Assembly: GCA_964596165.1 (NCBI GenBank)
Contig: CAZQTW010000024.1
Span: 13,603 to 77,602, forward strand
Length of the DNA: 64,000 nt
Direction of reading: 5' to 3'
Origin: CAYUQT01 sp964596165
GTDB taxonomy: Bacteria; Planctomycetota; Phycisphaerae; UBA1845; JAFGLZ01
Made by a program: the position numbers and the translations under genes. Positions 35,840-44,795 of the stretch are shown piece after piece. Every line of letters starts with the position of its first letter. The stretch's first letter is position 1. A model generated the notes under the pieces. That model saw only the letters and a program-made list of their open reading frames with translations. It had not been told where the DNA came from and did no database searches.

Positions 35840-37108
35840 CTACGTTCCCTCACTGCTGCTGGACAGGTACTTCACCTGTTCCGGCGTGAGCGTGTCAATC
35901 CTGATATTCATCGACTTCAGTTTCAGCTTGGCGACCCACTGCTCGATTTGGACCGGCACGTTGTGGACGCGGACATCGAGTCTCCGTCCGTTCTTCGCGG
36001 CAAATTCGCTGGCGAGGGCCTGAGTGGCGAAGCTCATGTCCATCACGCTGGCCGGGTGCCCCTCGGCGCAGGCGAGGTTGACCAGCCGGCCGTCCGCCAA
36101 GAGGAAGATCCGACGGTTGCCCGGCAGCACGAACTCGTCCACGTTGTTCCGAACGCCGCGATTGATCTTCTTGGCCAATTTCGTCAGCGCCGGAATGTCC
36201 AACTCGACGTCGAAGTGTCCGCTATTGCAGACGATCGCTCCGTCTCTCATTTTGACGAAATGTTCGCGCCGAATGACTTGTTTGTTGCCCGTCACCGTGA
36301 TGAAGATCTCGCCGTAGCTCGCGGCCTCGGCCATCGGGGCGACCGTGAAGCCGTCCATGACGGCCTCCAGCGCGCGGAGCGGGTCCGTTTCGGTGATCGT
36401 CACGTTGGCACCCATGCCGCGCGCCCTCGACGCAACGCCCCGACCGCACCAGCCGTAACCCGAAATGACGACCCGTTTGCCCGCCATCAACACGTCCGTC
36501 GCGCGGATGATGCCGTCGACGGTGCTTTGCCCCGTGCCATACCGGTTGTCAAACAGGTGTTTGGTGGCGGCGTCGTTCACGGCGATGACCGGGAACTTCA
36601 GAATGCCCTGCTTCTCCATGGCCCGCAGGCGAATCACACCCGTGGTGGTTTCTTCCATCGAGGCGACGATGTTCTTCGCCTCGGCCTTTCGAACCGTATG
36701 CAACCGGTTCACAAGGTCGGCTCCGTCGTCCATCGTGATGTTGGGCTGGTGATCGATCGTGGCGTCGAGGTGCTGATAGAAGACCTTGACGCTTTCGCCG
36801 CGGCGCGCGAACGTCGGGATGCCGAAGTCCTTGACCAGGCTGGCGGCGACGTCGTCCTGGGTGCTCAGGGGATTCGAGGCGCATAAGAATACCGAGGCTC
36901 CGCCCGCCTGAAGGGCTCGCACGAGGTTGGCCGTCTCGGCGGTCACGTGCAGACAACAACTCATTCGCATGCCCCGAAGAGGCTTCTCCTTGGCGAAACG
37001 CTGCCGGACCAATTGCAGAACCGGCATGTCATGGTCGGCCCACAGAATCCGTTTCTTGCCCAAGGGTGCCGCGTTGAGGTTGCTCACGTCGTAGGCATTC
37101 TTGCCCAT
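35840..37108 (-). CDS. ahcY: adenosylhomocysteinase
   Basis: 422 residues from ATG 37108. Substrate-site motifs are MSCCLHVTAETANLV, SMEETTTGVIRL and NDAATKHLFDNRYGTG. NAD binding is by VVISGYGWCGRGVASRARG. The C terminus has VDEFVLPGNRRIFLLADG and NLACAEGHPASVMDMSF. It hydrolyses S-adenosylhomocysteine to adenosine and homocysteine in the activated-methyl cycle. An in-frame start 6 codons earlier exists. The length is that of the shorter bacterial form without the ~40-residue insertion. The O-methyltransferase gene lies 58 bases downstream of its stop. Confidence 0.93.
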   Translation of the reverse strand: MGKNAYDVSNLNAAPLGKKRILWADHDMPVLQLVRQRFAKEKPLRGMRMSCCLHVTAETANLVRALQAGGASVFLCASNPLSTQDDVAASLVKDFGIPTFARRGESVKVFYQHLDATIDHQPNITMDDGADLVNRLHTVRKAEAKNIVASMEETTTGVIRLRAMEKQGILKFPVIAVNDAATKHLFDNRYGTGQSTVDGIIRATDVLMAGKRVVISGYGWCGRGVASRARGMGANVTITETDPLRALEAVMDGFTVAPMAEAASYGEIFITVTGNKQVIRREHFVKMRDGAIVCNSGHFDVELDIPALTKLAKKINRGVRNNVDEFVLPGNRRIFLLADGRLVNLACAEGHPASVMDMSFATQALASEFAAKNGRRLDVRVHNVPVQIEQWVAKLKLKSMNIRIDTLTPEQVKYLSSSSEGT

Positions 37109-37210
37109 TGTCTGGCTTCCTTTCACTTGTCAATACGCCTGTCTGGTTCGAACGTATACATCCCTACGCTTGCCGCGCGACCCGGGTTCGATCGGGCGGC
37201 CGGCGTTGTG

Positions 37211-38305
37211 TCATGTTCTCACTCGATCGAGCAGTACGACCGAGACGGGTCCGAAAACGATCAGCGGCAACCAGGCCGGCAACGCCGGGTGAAAGCTTGC
37301 CCCCAGGACGTTCTGGGTCAGGAAGCTGAAGACAAAGCACGTGCTCGTGACGGCCAGCGACAGTCCCGCGCTGATCAGAACGTTTCTCGGTTCACGATTC
37401 AAGAAGAAGGGCAGCCCCAGCATGAGGAGGATCATGTTGACGAACGGCTGGGTGAACCGGTTGTGTTTGACTTGCGAAATGGTGGCCGCTCGCGATGCTT
37501 CACGATGTTCGATGGCGTTCAACTGGCGGATGCTCATGAAGTTGATCCACTGGGCCGCTTGACGCAGCATGAGTTCCTTGGGCGTCAGGTCGCTCTCGTA
37601 CGTCTCCACCAGATTCTTTCCCAATTCCGCGTCCTGTCCGAAGCCGCCTCCCTGCTCCTCGCTCGCGCCGATCAGGATGCCGCGATGCAGCTCCCAAATC
37701 CTCTTCTCCTCATTCCACGTCGCTCCGTCGGCCATGATGATTCCCGTCACCATGTTGGCGGGGTCGCGTTTCAGGATCACGACGCGCCGCATCTGCTGCC
37801 TGCGCGGAAAGAACTTGACGGCGGACACCAGGGCGTTGTCCCGATCGGCCACGAACCACACCGCCGCAGGCTTTCGGCCTTCGGCGTCATCGTGGGCCCG
37901 AGCCAGCTTGTCGCCGATGCGCGGAATGATCAATTCCTGGTCGACAATCCACAGGGTGTTCAATGCTAGGCCCACGGCAACCACCGGTACGGCTATTCGA
38001 TACAGACTGGTTCCGCTGGCCAGGATCGCCGTCAGTTCATTCGTCCGCTGCATCCGCGCCAGTGTAAACGAGGCCGCCACCAGCGTGATCACGCCGGACA
38101 ATTGGCTGAAATAGAGGAACAGGTTATAGCCGTAGTAACTCAGGATGTTGTTCACAAGGTCGAGGGGAGCCGGCTCGGACTTCGTGAACTCGTCCAGGTT
38201 CACGAACAGGTCGACGATAATGTACAACGACATCAACACGGCCAGGCTGACCAGGTAGTTGATCATGAAGGATCGGATGACGTATCGGTCGAGCACGGAT
38301 AACAT
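37211..38305 (-). CDS. LptF/LptG-family permease, LptG-like
   Basis: 364 residues from ATG 38305 (MLSVLDRYVIRSFMINYLVS). Three N-terminal helices, a periplasmic beta-jellyroll-like middle (WNEEKRIWELHRGILIG) and three C-terminal helices match the LptF/G fold. These permeases with LptB extract lipopolysaccharide from the inner membrane. The gene follows the longer paralogue after a 20-base gap, so the heterodimer genes are adjacent as expected. No lptB or lptC is seen in the window. The presence of LptFG supports a diderm envelope. Confidence 0.82.
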   Translation of the reverse strand: MLSVLDRYVIRSFMINYLVSLAVLMSLYIIVDLFVNLDEFTKSEPAPLDLVNNILSYYGYNLFLYFSQLSGVITLVAASFTLARMQRTNELTAILASGTSLYRIAVPVVAVGLALNTLWIVDQELIIPRIGDKLARAHDDAEGRKPAAVWFVADRDNALVSAVKFFPRRQQMRRVVILKRDPANMVTGIIMADGATWNEEKRIWELHRGILIGASEEQGGGFGQDAELGKNLVETYESDLTPKELMLRQAAQWINFMSIRQLNAIEHREASRAATISQVKHNRFTQPFVNMILLMLGLPFFLNREPRNVLISAGLSLAVTSTCFVFSFLTQNVLGASFHPALPAWLPLIVFGPVSVVLLDRVRT

Positions 38306-38325
38306 GGCGGAAAACCGATCCTTCC

Positions 38326-39951
38326 TCAACGACGCAGCCACTTGAAAAGCAGCAGCAGGTCGGCCAGGAACACCAGGGCAATTCCGGTCCACACGATGGC
38401 CAACCCGACCTGTTCCGTCCCTTCGTTCTGGGCCATCTGGCGGCCCATCACAATCGTGACGACAACAAAGGCAAACGGAATGCAGCTAAGTCCGAAGGCC
38501 ACCAGGGCTTGGCCGCCTCGAAACACGATGCCCAGCCCCGCGCCCAGGACGATCAAGAGAAGGCAACTCACGCTGAACGCAGCTCGGGCGTGGATGATCC
38601 CGTTGATGTTGCGAATCTGTTGGGCAAGCTCGCGGGTCACGCTCTCACGATCGTCGGCAATCGCCTGTCCGAGTCCCAGGTCCGCTTCGGGATTGCGCGT
38701 TAGCTCCTCGGTATAACGGTCCGCTGTGCGGATGAGGTGATCGGGAATGGGCACCGGCGGCAGGTCCACGACCGTCTTCTCGATCGGCGGTTCGGAAGCA
38801 TCGCCGGTGGAGATACGAACCCCTCCCGACAGGACAATGGCAATCAGCGGTATCGACTCTCCAAAGCTCCGCGACGTGCGAATCGTGGCCGAGCCGGCCT
38901 GGCAAATCCGACGCCCCTCCGGACCGTCCTGCACAATCGTAACGTCCTTGAGCAGAGGCCGTCCGTCTTCGGTATTCCGCTGGAAAAGGCAGTCTCCCTT
39001 GATCTCGTACGAATACCGCTCCCCGCTCACTCGCCAGTTCCGACCCGCACTCAGAGCGCGAATGATTTCGTCGTAGCACACCCGCTCGCGGATGCGGCGC
39101 TGGACCATCTTCAAACGATTGTGGATCTCGGGCAGCTCGGCCGGACGTCGGCGATAATGAAGTAAGTCGGCCAGGTTGAGCCACTTGGCCTTCATCTGAA
39201 TGGGGATGGGCACTTCCATCGGACCGAATGGTTGAGACTGAAGTTGATAATACTGAAGCCGGATGCGATCGAAGGTGCTGACGTTGACCAACTGGGCACG
39301 GACCAGCGGCAAGGTGCTGGTCTTGTCAAACTCGATCACGGCCTCAGGCGCGGTGCCGAACCTCACGGCATCGTCTTCCTCCAGTTCAATGAAGGCCGCT
39401 CCCGTGATCTGGAGGTAGTCCTTGCCCGCCAATTCGCCGTTGCCCAACTGGCGTCCTTGAATGTGCTTAACACTGTCGGCGTGAAAGACATAGTTGCCGA
39501 CGTCGATGAACTTGTTGGTCTCGAGCTGGCGGTTCACAAGCTGATCGATGCTCTGTTTGGCCTTGACGTCGATCTGCCGGATGAAACTGGGGATAACGAA
39601 GTTCGAGAAGTAGAACGTGAACCCTCCGACGCCCAGCGCCACCCAAATGGCGGACAACAACAGCCGGTGTATGTTGATCCCGCTGGCCCGACAGGCGTTG
39701 AATTCGTTGTCCGCGCTGATTCGTCCGTAGACGCTGGTGGTGCTGAGCAAGGCGGCCACGGGCAAGGTCAGCGTGGTGGCGACCGGCAACATGAAGCCGA
39801 TCAGTTGAACCATCTCAAAGGCGGTGATCGACACGCCTTTGATCATGTTGGCGACGCCGCCGCCCAGTGTGAAGACGAGCGTTAGGCCCAGGGTCGTCAG
39901 GACCATGGCCTTGAACAGCTCGCGAAAGACGTACCATTGAAGTATCAGCAT
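38326..39951 (-). CDS. LptF/LptG-family permease, LptF-like, enlarged
   Basis: 541 residues, larger than typical LptF (~360). N-terminal helices contain ILQWYVFRELFKAMVLTTLG and VATTLTLPVAALLSTTSVYG. The periplasmic part is extended to about 340 residues (~110-450), with helical and beta segments. Three helices close the protein. Partner of the permease gene immediately downstream. The extension may be an adaptation to a different lipid cargo or bridge protein; this is inference. Confidence 0.8.
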   Translation of the reverse strand: MLILQWYVFRELFKAMVLTTLGLTLVFTLGGGVANMIKGVSITAFEMVQLIGFMLPVATTLTLPVAALLSTTSVYGRISADNEFNACRASGINIHRLLLSAIWVALGVGGFTFYFSNFVIPSFIRQIDVKAKQSIDQLVNRQLETNKFIDVGNYVFHADSVKHIQGRQLGNGELAGKDYLQITGAAFIELEEDDAVRFGTAPEAVIEFDKTSTLPLVRAQLVNVSTFDRIRLQYYQLQSQPFGPMEVPIPIQMKAKWLNLADLLHYRRRPAELPEIHNRLKMVQRRIRERVCYDEIIRALSAGRNWRVSGERYSYEIKGDCLFQRNTEDGRPLLKDVTIVQDGPEGRRICQAGSATIRTSRSFGESIPLIAIVLSGGVRISTGDASEPPIEKTVVDLPPVPIPDHLIRTADRYTEELTRNPEADLGLGQAIADDRESVTRELAQQIRNINGIIHARAAFSVSCLLLIVLGAGLGIVFRGGQALVAFGLSCIPFAFVVVTIVMGRQMAQNEGTEQVGLAIVWTGIALVFLADLLLLFKWLRR

Positions 39952-39990
39952 CAGGTCGAAGGTCCCGTTCGCTAGAGCGGCACCGATTTC

Positions 39991-41103
39991 TCAGGCCCAG
40001 TCGATCCGTCCGGGCCGGGGTTCTGCGTGTGGCTCGCGTGCAGACGGTCCCCCCTCCAACCTCAGCAGAATCCGCTCGGCCGCCCAGCGCGCATGCTCCG
40101 CGACGAGCGAAGCCTCATTTTGAATCGCATATTCTAGCAGGTGAAGGTCGTTCTGCCCACCGCCATTACCCAAGACAATGGCGGCATTGCGGCACAACAT
40201 TCTCTTGTTTGCCCTACGTAGTGCCCGGTCGTGGGTCAGGGTCATATACGCCTCGTCGCCCCAAGACAGCATCTCCGCGGCAGCGATGGTGGGTGCGGGC
40301 GGCTTGGCTTCGAATGCCGGGTGGCCGCTGTTCGCGAGGTGGTGGTTGTGCGGACACACCTGCTGGCAGAGGTCGCAGCCGAACACCCATGTGCCCATAA
40401 GCGAACGCAGTTCTGTCGGAACCGACTGTCGATGTTCAATCGTCAGGTAGGCAATGCATCGGCGTGCGTCCAGGACATGAGGTTCCACGATCGCTCCCGT
40501 CGGGCAGGCGTCCATGCACCGTCTGCACCGGCCGCAACGGTCGTCCGCCGGAACGTCCGGCTCCAGTTCCAGCGTCGTGATCAGTCCGCCCAGAAAGACG
40601 TACGAACCAAGGCCGGGGGCAATGAGAAGTGTGTTCTTGCCGACCCACCCCAGGCCGGCTGCTTGGGCCAGTGGGCGTTCGAGGACAGGTGCCGTATCCA
40701 CAAAAGGCTTGACCTCAAAGGCGATTCCGATGCGGTTGGCCAATTGGCCGGCTATGGCGTCCAGTCGTTCGCGGACCACCCGGTGATAGTCGGCTCCCCA
40801 GGCGTACCGCGCAATACGAGCCTGCACCTCGGAAGGGCGATCCTTGTCAACAGTCGGGTCCGCTTGATAGTAGTTCATTGCCACGCCAATCACACTGTGG
40901 GCACCGGGTAGCAACCGCGACGGGTCCAGCCGCTTCTCGCGGTGACGGTGAATATAGAGCATCTCTCCGGCGTATCCACGGCCGAGCCATTCGTCCAGGA
41001 AGTCGGCGTGGGCGGGCGGTTCGGCGGGTGCTATCCCGACCCGGTCGAAGCCCACCTCCAAGGCGATCTCTTTCACGAGCCTGGTCAATTCACCTGATGT
41101 CAT
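39991..41103 (-). CDS. queG: epoxyqueuosine reductase
   Basis: 370 residues. Two ferredoxin-like 4Fe-4S clusters are visible: CGRCRRCMDACPTGAI and CDLCQQVCPHN. The N-terminal part (EVGFDRVGIAPAEPP, MLYIHRHREKRLDPSRLLPG) and the ARYAWGADYHRVVRERLD block are typical of QueG. The enzyme uses cobalamin to reduce epoxyqueuosine to queuosine in tRNA, the last modification step. Other queuosine genes are not in the window. The C-terminal ~90 residues look helical and HEAT-like, as in other QueG proteins. Confidence 0.92.
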   Translation of the reverse strand: MTSGELTRLVKEIALEVGFDRVGIAPAEPPAHADFLDEWLGRGYAGEMLYIHRHREKRLDPSRLLPGAHSVIGVAMNYYQADPTVDKDRPSEVQARIARYAWGADYHRVVRERLDAIAGQLANRIGIAFEVKPFVDTAPVLERPLAQAAGLGWVGKNTLLIAPGLGSYVFLGGLITTLELEPDVPADDRCGRCRRCMDACPTGAIVEPHVLDARRCIAYLTIEHRQSVPTELRSLMGTWVFGCDLCQQVCPHNHHLANSGHPAFEAKPPAPTIAAAEMLSWGDEAYMTLTHDRALRRANKRMLCRNAAIVLGNGGGQNDLHLLEYAIQNEASLVAEHARWAAERILLRLEGGPSAREPHAEPRPGRIDWA

Positions 41104-41179
41104 TGCCGCAACGTCACCTGGACCATGCCGCTGGAAGACTTCTCCGTTCGTGATGAGACCCGTTCGCTTTCGGCGGTTT

Positions 41180-42232
41180 CTATCCGGACAACGAATTGCC
41201 GTATCCGATGATGGCGATTGCCGCCAGGATGACGGCCAGGCCTGCGTACATGGTGTTCAGCGGCCTGCCTTTGCCTTCCCGCCATTCGCCGGTGATGATT
41301 CCCCACACGTTCGACGCCGTGATGCAGCAGCCCATCGTGATCGCCCATCCGGCCGAACCGCCCAGCGCGCCCATCATGGGCACGGCACGGCCGTAGATCG
41401 TGACCGACAGGACCCAACTGACGCCCATGATCACCGCGAGGAACCAATGGCTGCCCGTTCCCACCTTGCCGTAGTCGGGCCACGTCTTGTTCCGGGTCAA
41501 GAGAAGCGTGCAATACACGAGGTTGGAAACAAAGCCGCCGAGCAGCGTAAGGGCCCAAATGGCGTCGGATGCCCCCCCGTCGGACGCCCCGGCGGCCAGT
41601 GCGGCCTTCTTGATCCCACCGCCGAAGCTCAGGGCGAAATTGAGCATGGGGTTGAAGATGCCGGACATCATCGCCAACACGAGGCCCTTGATGAATACCC
41701 CGGCGGATGTACCACCGGCCGGCGCTGCATTCGAAGAGAGACCTCCTGCGATCCTCGTCTTGAGCTGCGTTTCTTTCCGGCTTCCGGCCACGGCACTGAT
41801 GATGACCCCGACGATCATTAGGAAGATGCCCGCCGTCACGACGATCCCCTGTGTCGTCTTGAAGACCTTCGGATCGGAGGCCATCGGGATCAGCGATCCC
41901 AAGGCCAGCGTCAGGCCGATGCTGATCGCGAATGCGATGCTCATGCCGAGCAGCGAGATGCTCTGTCCGAACGTTACGGCCCCCATGCCCCAGCCCACGC
42001 CGAAGAGAAACACCTTGATCAGCGTTCCCGATCCCGCTTCCGTGAAGACCGACAACAGGCGGGGGCACGTGACCCATGCAATGGTCCAGGGGGTGATGAT
42101 CAGTGCCGCGACGGCCCAGACAAGCCAGGTGTTCTCCCACGCCCATTTGCTCGTCTTCTTCATCGGCAGGCTGAAACTTCCCATCAGCAGGCCGCCGGCA
42201 ATCGCCAACAGAAAACCCGAGCCTTGGTTCAT
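41180..42232 (-). CDS. rhaT: L-rhamnose/proton symporter RhaT-like
   Basis: 350 residues from ATG 42232 with ten hydrophobic helices. Features of the RhaT family are the start (GFLLAIAGGLLMGSFSLPMK), WENTWLVWAV, and GWGMGAVTFGQSISLLGMSI. It would import L-rhamnose, or a related sugar, with protons. No rhamnose isomerase or kinase lies beside it, but the BMC locus 11 kb away encodes an aldolase and acetate-kinase pathway expected for rhamnose or fucose, so it is a plausible uptake partner. Substrate is inferred from family only. Confidence 0.85.
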   Translation of the reverse strand: MNQGSGFLLAIAGGLLMGSFSLPMKKTSKWAWENTWLVWAVAALIITPWTIAWVTCPRLLSVFTEAGSGTLIKVFLFGVGWGMGAVTFGQSISLLGMSIAFAISIGLTLALGSLIPMASDPKVFKTTQGIVVTAGIFLMIVGVIISAVAGSRKETQLKTRIAGGLSSNAAPAGGTSAGVFIKGLVLAMMSGIFNPMLNFALSFGGGIKKAALAAGASDGGASDAIWALTLLGGFVSNLVYCTLLLTRNKTWPDYGKVGTGSHWFLAVIMGVSWVLSVTIYGRAVPMMGALGGSAGWAITMGCCITASNVWGIITGEWREGKGRPLNTMYAGLAVILAAIAIIGYGNSLSG

Positions 42233-42396
42233 CGAAGACCTCCGCTCTGAAGCAGGTGCGGTAGGACGGGGGCCGTAGGGCACTCGTCGCGAGTAACCTT
42301 ACCGGAGATCAGACTGTACCAGGGCTTGCGCCGGCCGCCAAGAAGTCACCCGGCGCGCAGCGACAGGCGAAGGGTGAGTCGGACGAGATCACCGTG

Positions 42397-43146
42397 CTAC
42401 TCGGGTCGGATGGGGGCGCCGGCATGCGCCTCGTTGGGCTGTTGGGTTACGAGCGGGACTGCGGTCTGAACGTACGGTTCTCCGGTGTCATCCTGCGAAA
42501 TTGACTCCCTTTCAGGAGGGAAGTGGGAAGGGAAGAGAACTTGTCCGGGGTGGATTCCCGTTATGGTGATCCGGACCTTTCGTGTCGTCGTTCCGGAGCT
42601 TCTTCCCTGTTCGGAAACCGGCAACCAGGAGGCGCCTCCGGCCTGTCCGCCGCTGTACGGATGGTAACCGGCGTAATTGTTGAAGATAGTGCCCCAGTCC
42701 CGGCCAAAGACCCCCGCCTCGATTTGCTGAGGCGAATTGGCACCACGGCTGGGTCCGCGACGTGCGTAGTAGCTTGGCACGAATACGCCGACAATGATCA
42801 AGATGGACGCCGCGATCGCCAGCACTTCACGCAAGGCCACCACCGATCGGAATACGCCGCCATCCGACCCCGTTCGGCGCTCCTTGCGGGCCGGTTCAAA
42901 CCTGATGATTTCTTCATATCCGTCAATTCGGTCCAAAACTGACTGAACGAGATTCTTGGGGGCGGCTGGTAGGGTCCACGCCGAAAGCGGTTGCAGGGTT
43001 CGCCCGATACGCTCACTCCGAGTGACCGCTTGCGGCTGTGTCTTGAGGATCTGCTCGACCTGTTGCCGGTCGGCGGGCTCGAGCAATTCCAGGTGGTAAT
43101 CCAACAAGAGTTGATCGATGTTCTCGGGCATATGTTCTGTCGACAT
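42397..43146 (-). CDS. putative anti-sigma factor, single membrane helix
   Basis: 249 residues. The N-terminal ~75 residues are helical (IDQLLLDYHLELLEPADRQQ) with no zinc-binding HxxxCxxC motif. One membrane helix is at ~105-123 (VLAIAASILIIVGVFVP). The C-terminal part is low-complexity and polar (YAGYHPYSGGQAGGA), probably periplasmic. It lies 55 bases downstream of the ECF sigma gene, the usual place for its cognate anti-sigma. Function is inferred mainly from context. Confidence 0.65.
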   Translation of the reverse strand: MSTEHMPENIDQLLLDYHLELLEPADRQQVEQILKTQPQAVTRSERIGRTLQPLSAWTLPAAPKNLVQSVLDRIDGYEEIIRFEPARKERRTGSDGGVFRSVVALREVLAIAASILIIVGVFVPSYYARRGPSRGANSPQQIEAGVFGRDWGTIFNNYAGYHPYSGGQAGGASWLPVSEQGRSSGTTTRKVRITITGIHPGQVLFPSHFPPERESISQDDTGEPYVQTAVPLVTQQPNEAHAGAPIRPE

Positions 43147-43201
43147 CCGGCGAACTCCCCTCTCGATCGACCTCGTAACCGCGTTCTGCCCCTCTACGCT
43201 T

Positions 43202-43807
43202 CTATGATTCCGAAGGGGCTCGGTAACCCGTTGTCTTCTGATACGCCTCCGAGAAGGCCGATACCGCGGCGTGCAGCCGGCTCTTCACGGTTCCGAGAGG
43301 CACGCCCAGGATCTCGGCCATGTCTTTGTATGGGAATTTGTGATAATACGCCAAGATCAAGACCTCTCTGAGATGATCGGGCATCCGCCCTACAATACGT
43401 CGGACGATCTGCCTTTGTTCGTCCTGTTCGATAGATTCTTCGGGTTTTTGGCCGGCATCGGCCAGAAAGTCCGAGAACCTGAGCCCGTCGGGCTGTTCCT
43501 CCTCAACGGCGGCATCCAATCGTACCTCCGGGTGCCTCGCCTTGCCCCGCATCATGTCACGGGCCTTGTTGGCCGCAATCGTAAACAACCACGGCTTGAA
43601 TCGGCGGGTGGCGTCAAATGCCTTCGCCGAAAGGTGCACTTGCAGGAACGTCTCTTGGAGTATGTCCTCCGCGGCCGCGGTTCCACCCGCAAAACGAACT
43701 AGGAAATGATACAATTCCTCGCTGTACCGATTGACGAGCTGCTCGAAGCATTCCGGGCGTCCGCCGGCGTACTCGGTCAAAAGCTGCTCGTCCGATGCGT
43801 TGCCCAC
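43202..43807 (-). CDS. ECF (RpoE-type) RNA polymerase sigma factor
   Basis: 201 residues from GTG 43807 with an AAGGATG site. Region 2 is present (LVNRYSEELYHFLVRF, ILQETFLQVH, PWLFTIAANKARDMMRG), and region 4 ends in LILAYYHKFPYKDMAEIL with a helix-turn-helix GVPLGTVKSRLHAAV. It redirects RNA polymerase to an envelope-stress-type regulon. The next gene on the strand is the likely anti-sigma. The divergent neighbour is an L,D-transpeptidase, a plausible cell-wall target. Confidence 0.9.
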   Translation of the reverse strand: MGNASDEQLLTEYAGGRPECFEQLVNRYSEELYHFLVRFAGGTAAAEDILQETFLQVHLSAKAFDATRRFKPWLFTIAANKARDMMRGKARHPEVRLDAAVEEEQPDGLRFSDFLADAGQKPEESIEQDEQRQIVRRIVGRMPDHLREVLILAYYHKFPYKDMAEILGVPLGTVKSRLHAAVSAFSEAYQKTTGYRAPSES

Positions 43808-43907
43808 TGTTGCTACACATCCTTACGCCGGTTGTTAGCCCCCGGTTCAGGCTTGGTCTGATGTTTTGCTGATCATAGCAGTCGGCGGCCGGAGGTCAAT
43901 TTCCGTC

Positions 43908-43936
43908 TTGACAATCACCAGACCCCAAACTATTTT
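43908..43936 (+). promoter_or_regulatory. predicted sigma-70 promoter for L,D-transpeptidase
   Basis: TTGACA (43908-43913), a 17-bp spacer and TATTTT (43931-43936), giving a leader of ~35 bases before ATG 43977. The -35 is a perfect match to consensus. Confidence 0.55.
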
Positions 43937-43976
43937 CTCACCAACAACTTACGACTATCACCGAGGTCATGAACCC

Positions 43977-44624
43977 ATGCGAAGCCTCAAGCCCAAGCGT
44001 CACAAACGGCGGCGCAAGACCGACGATTTCAGTCTGGGAGTCTGCATTGTAACCATCTTTCTAACAATAGCTTGTGGACTTGCGGTATACAAGGTATTTC
44101 GCCTGTTCACCGGCTCGCAAGCGATGGCCGGTACAGTTTTTCCACAGACAGCCAAGACCTTTCGCGATCCGAGAATCGTGATTGTCAAACATGACCGCTT
44201 GCTTCACCTATTTGACGGACGGCAATGGGTTAGGAGCTACAGGGTGGCACTGGGGCAGCCCTCCAATGTCGACCGGTGTCATCCAGCTACCGACTGTACA
44301 CCCGAAGGAACCTTCTATATATGTAGTCGGAACGTCGCCAGTCGATTTCGACGTTTTCTGGGTATCAGCTATCCGGATGAACCGGCGGTTCAGCGGGGCT
44401 TGTCAGAAGGGCTCATCTCGCAAGGGCAAGCTGAGGCCATCCGGGAAGCACTGCGCCAGGGGCGACAGCCCGACTGGACCACCCCCCTTGGCGGCGGATT
44501 TGGCCTGCATGGGGGAGGAAACGACAGGGATTGGACGGCCGGGTGTGCGGCTCTGGCCGACCAGGCTATCGAGGAATTGGATTCCATCGTTCGCCTTGGC
44601 GATCCGGTCGAGATACTCCCATAG
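43977..44624 (+). CDS. L,D-transpeptidase (YkuD domain), membrane anchored
   Basis: 215 residues from ATG 43977. A very basic N terminus (KPKRHKRRRKTDD) precedes one helix (LGVCIVTIFLTIACGLAVY). The YkuD catalytic domain follows, ending in HGGGNDRDWTAGCAAL, the HxnxxRDxTxGC motif with catalytic Cys and His. It would cross-link 3-3 bonds in peptidoglycan or attach proteins to it. Presence of this enzyme indicates a peptidoglycan wall. It is divergent from the ECF sigma gene and has its own promoter. Confidence 0.88.
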   Translation: MRSLKPKRHKRRRKTDDFSLGVCIVTIFLTIACGLAVYKVFRLFTGSQAMAGTVFPQTAKTFRDPRIVIVKHDRLLHLFDGRQWVRSYRVALGQPSNVDRCHPATDCTPEGTFYICSRNVASRFRRFLGISYPDEPAVQRGLSEGLISQGQAEAIREALRQGRQPDWTTPLGGGFGLHGGGNDRDWTAGCAALADQAIEELDSIVRLGDPVEILP

Positions 44625-44795
44625 TTCAAACCGTTTGAGTGCATGTCCGCACGAATGGGGCGCTCAGGAGCCTTCTGAGGCCTGTTGACTATCCCCGCGC
44701 CGGCGTGGTTTGACCTTCCGTCGGGATGACTCCCAGGCCGGGTGACCCCGGCATTCGACAACTGTGGACTGTGTGTGTAGGATACTCGCAGGGAC

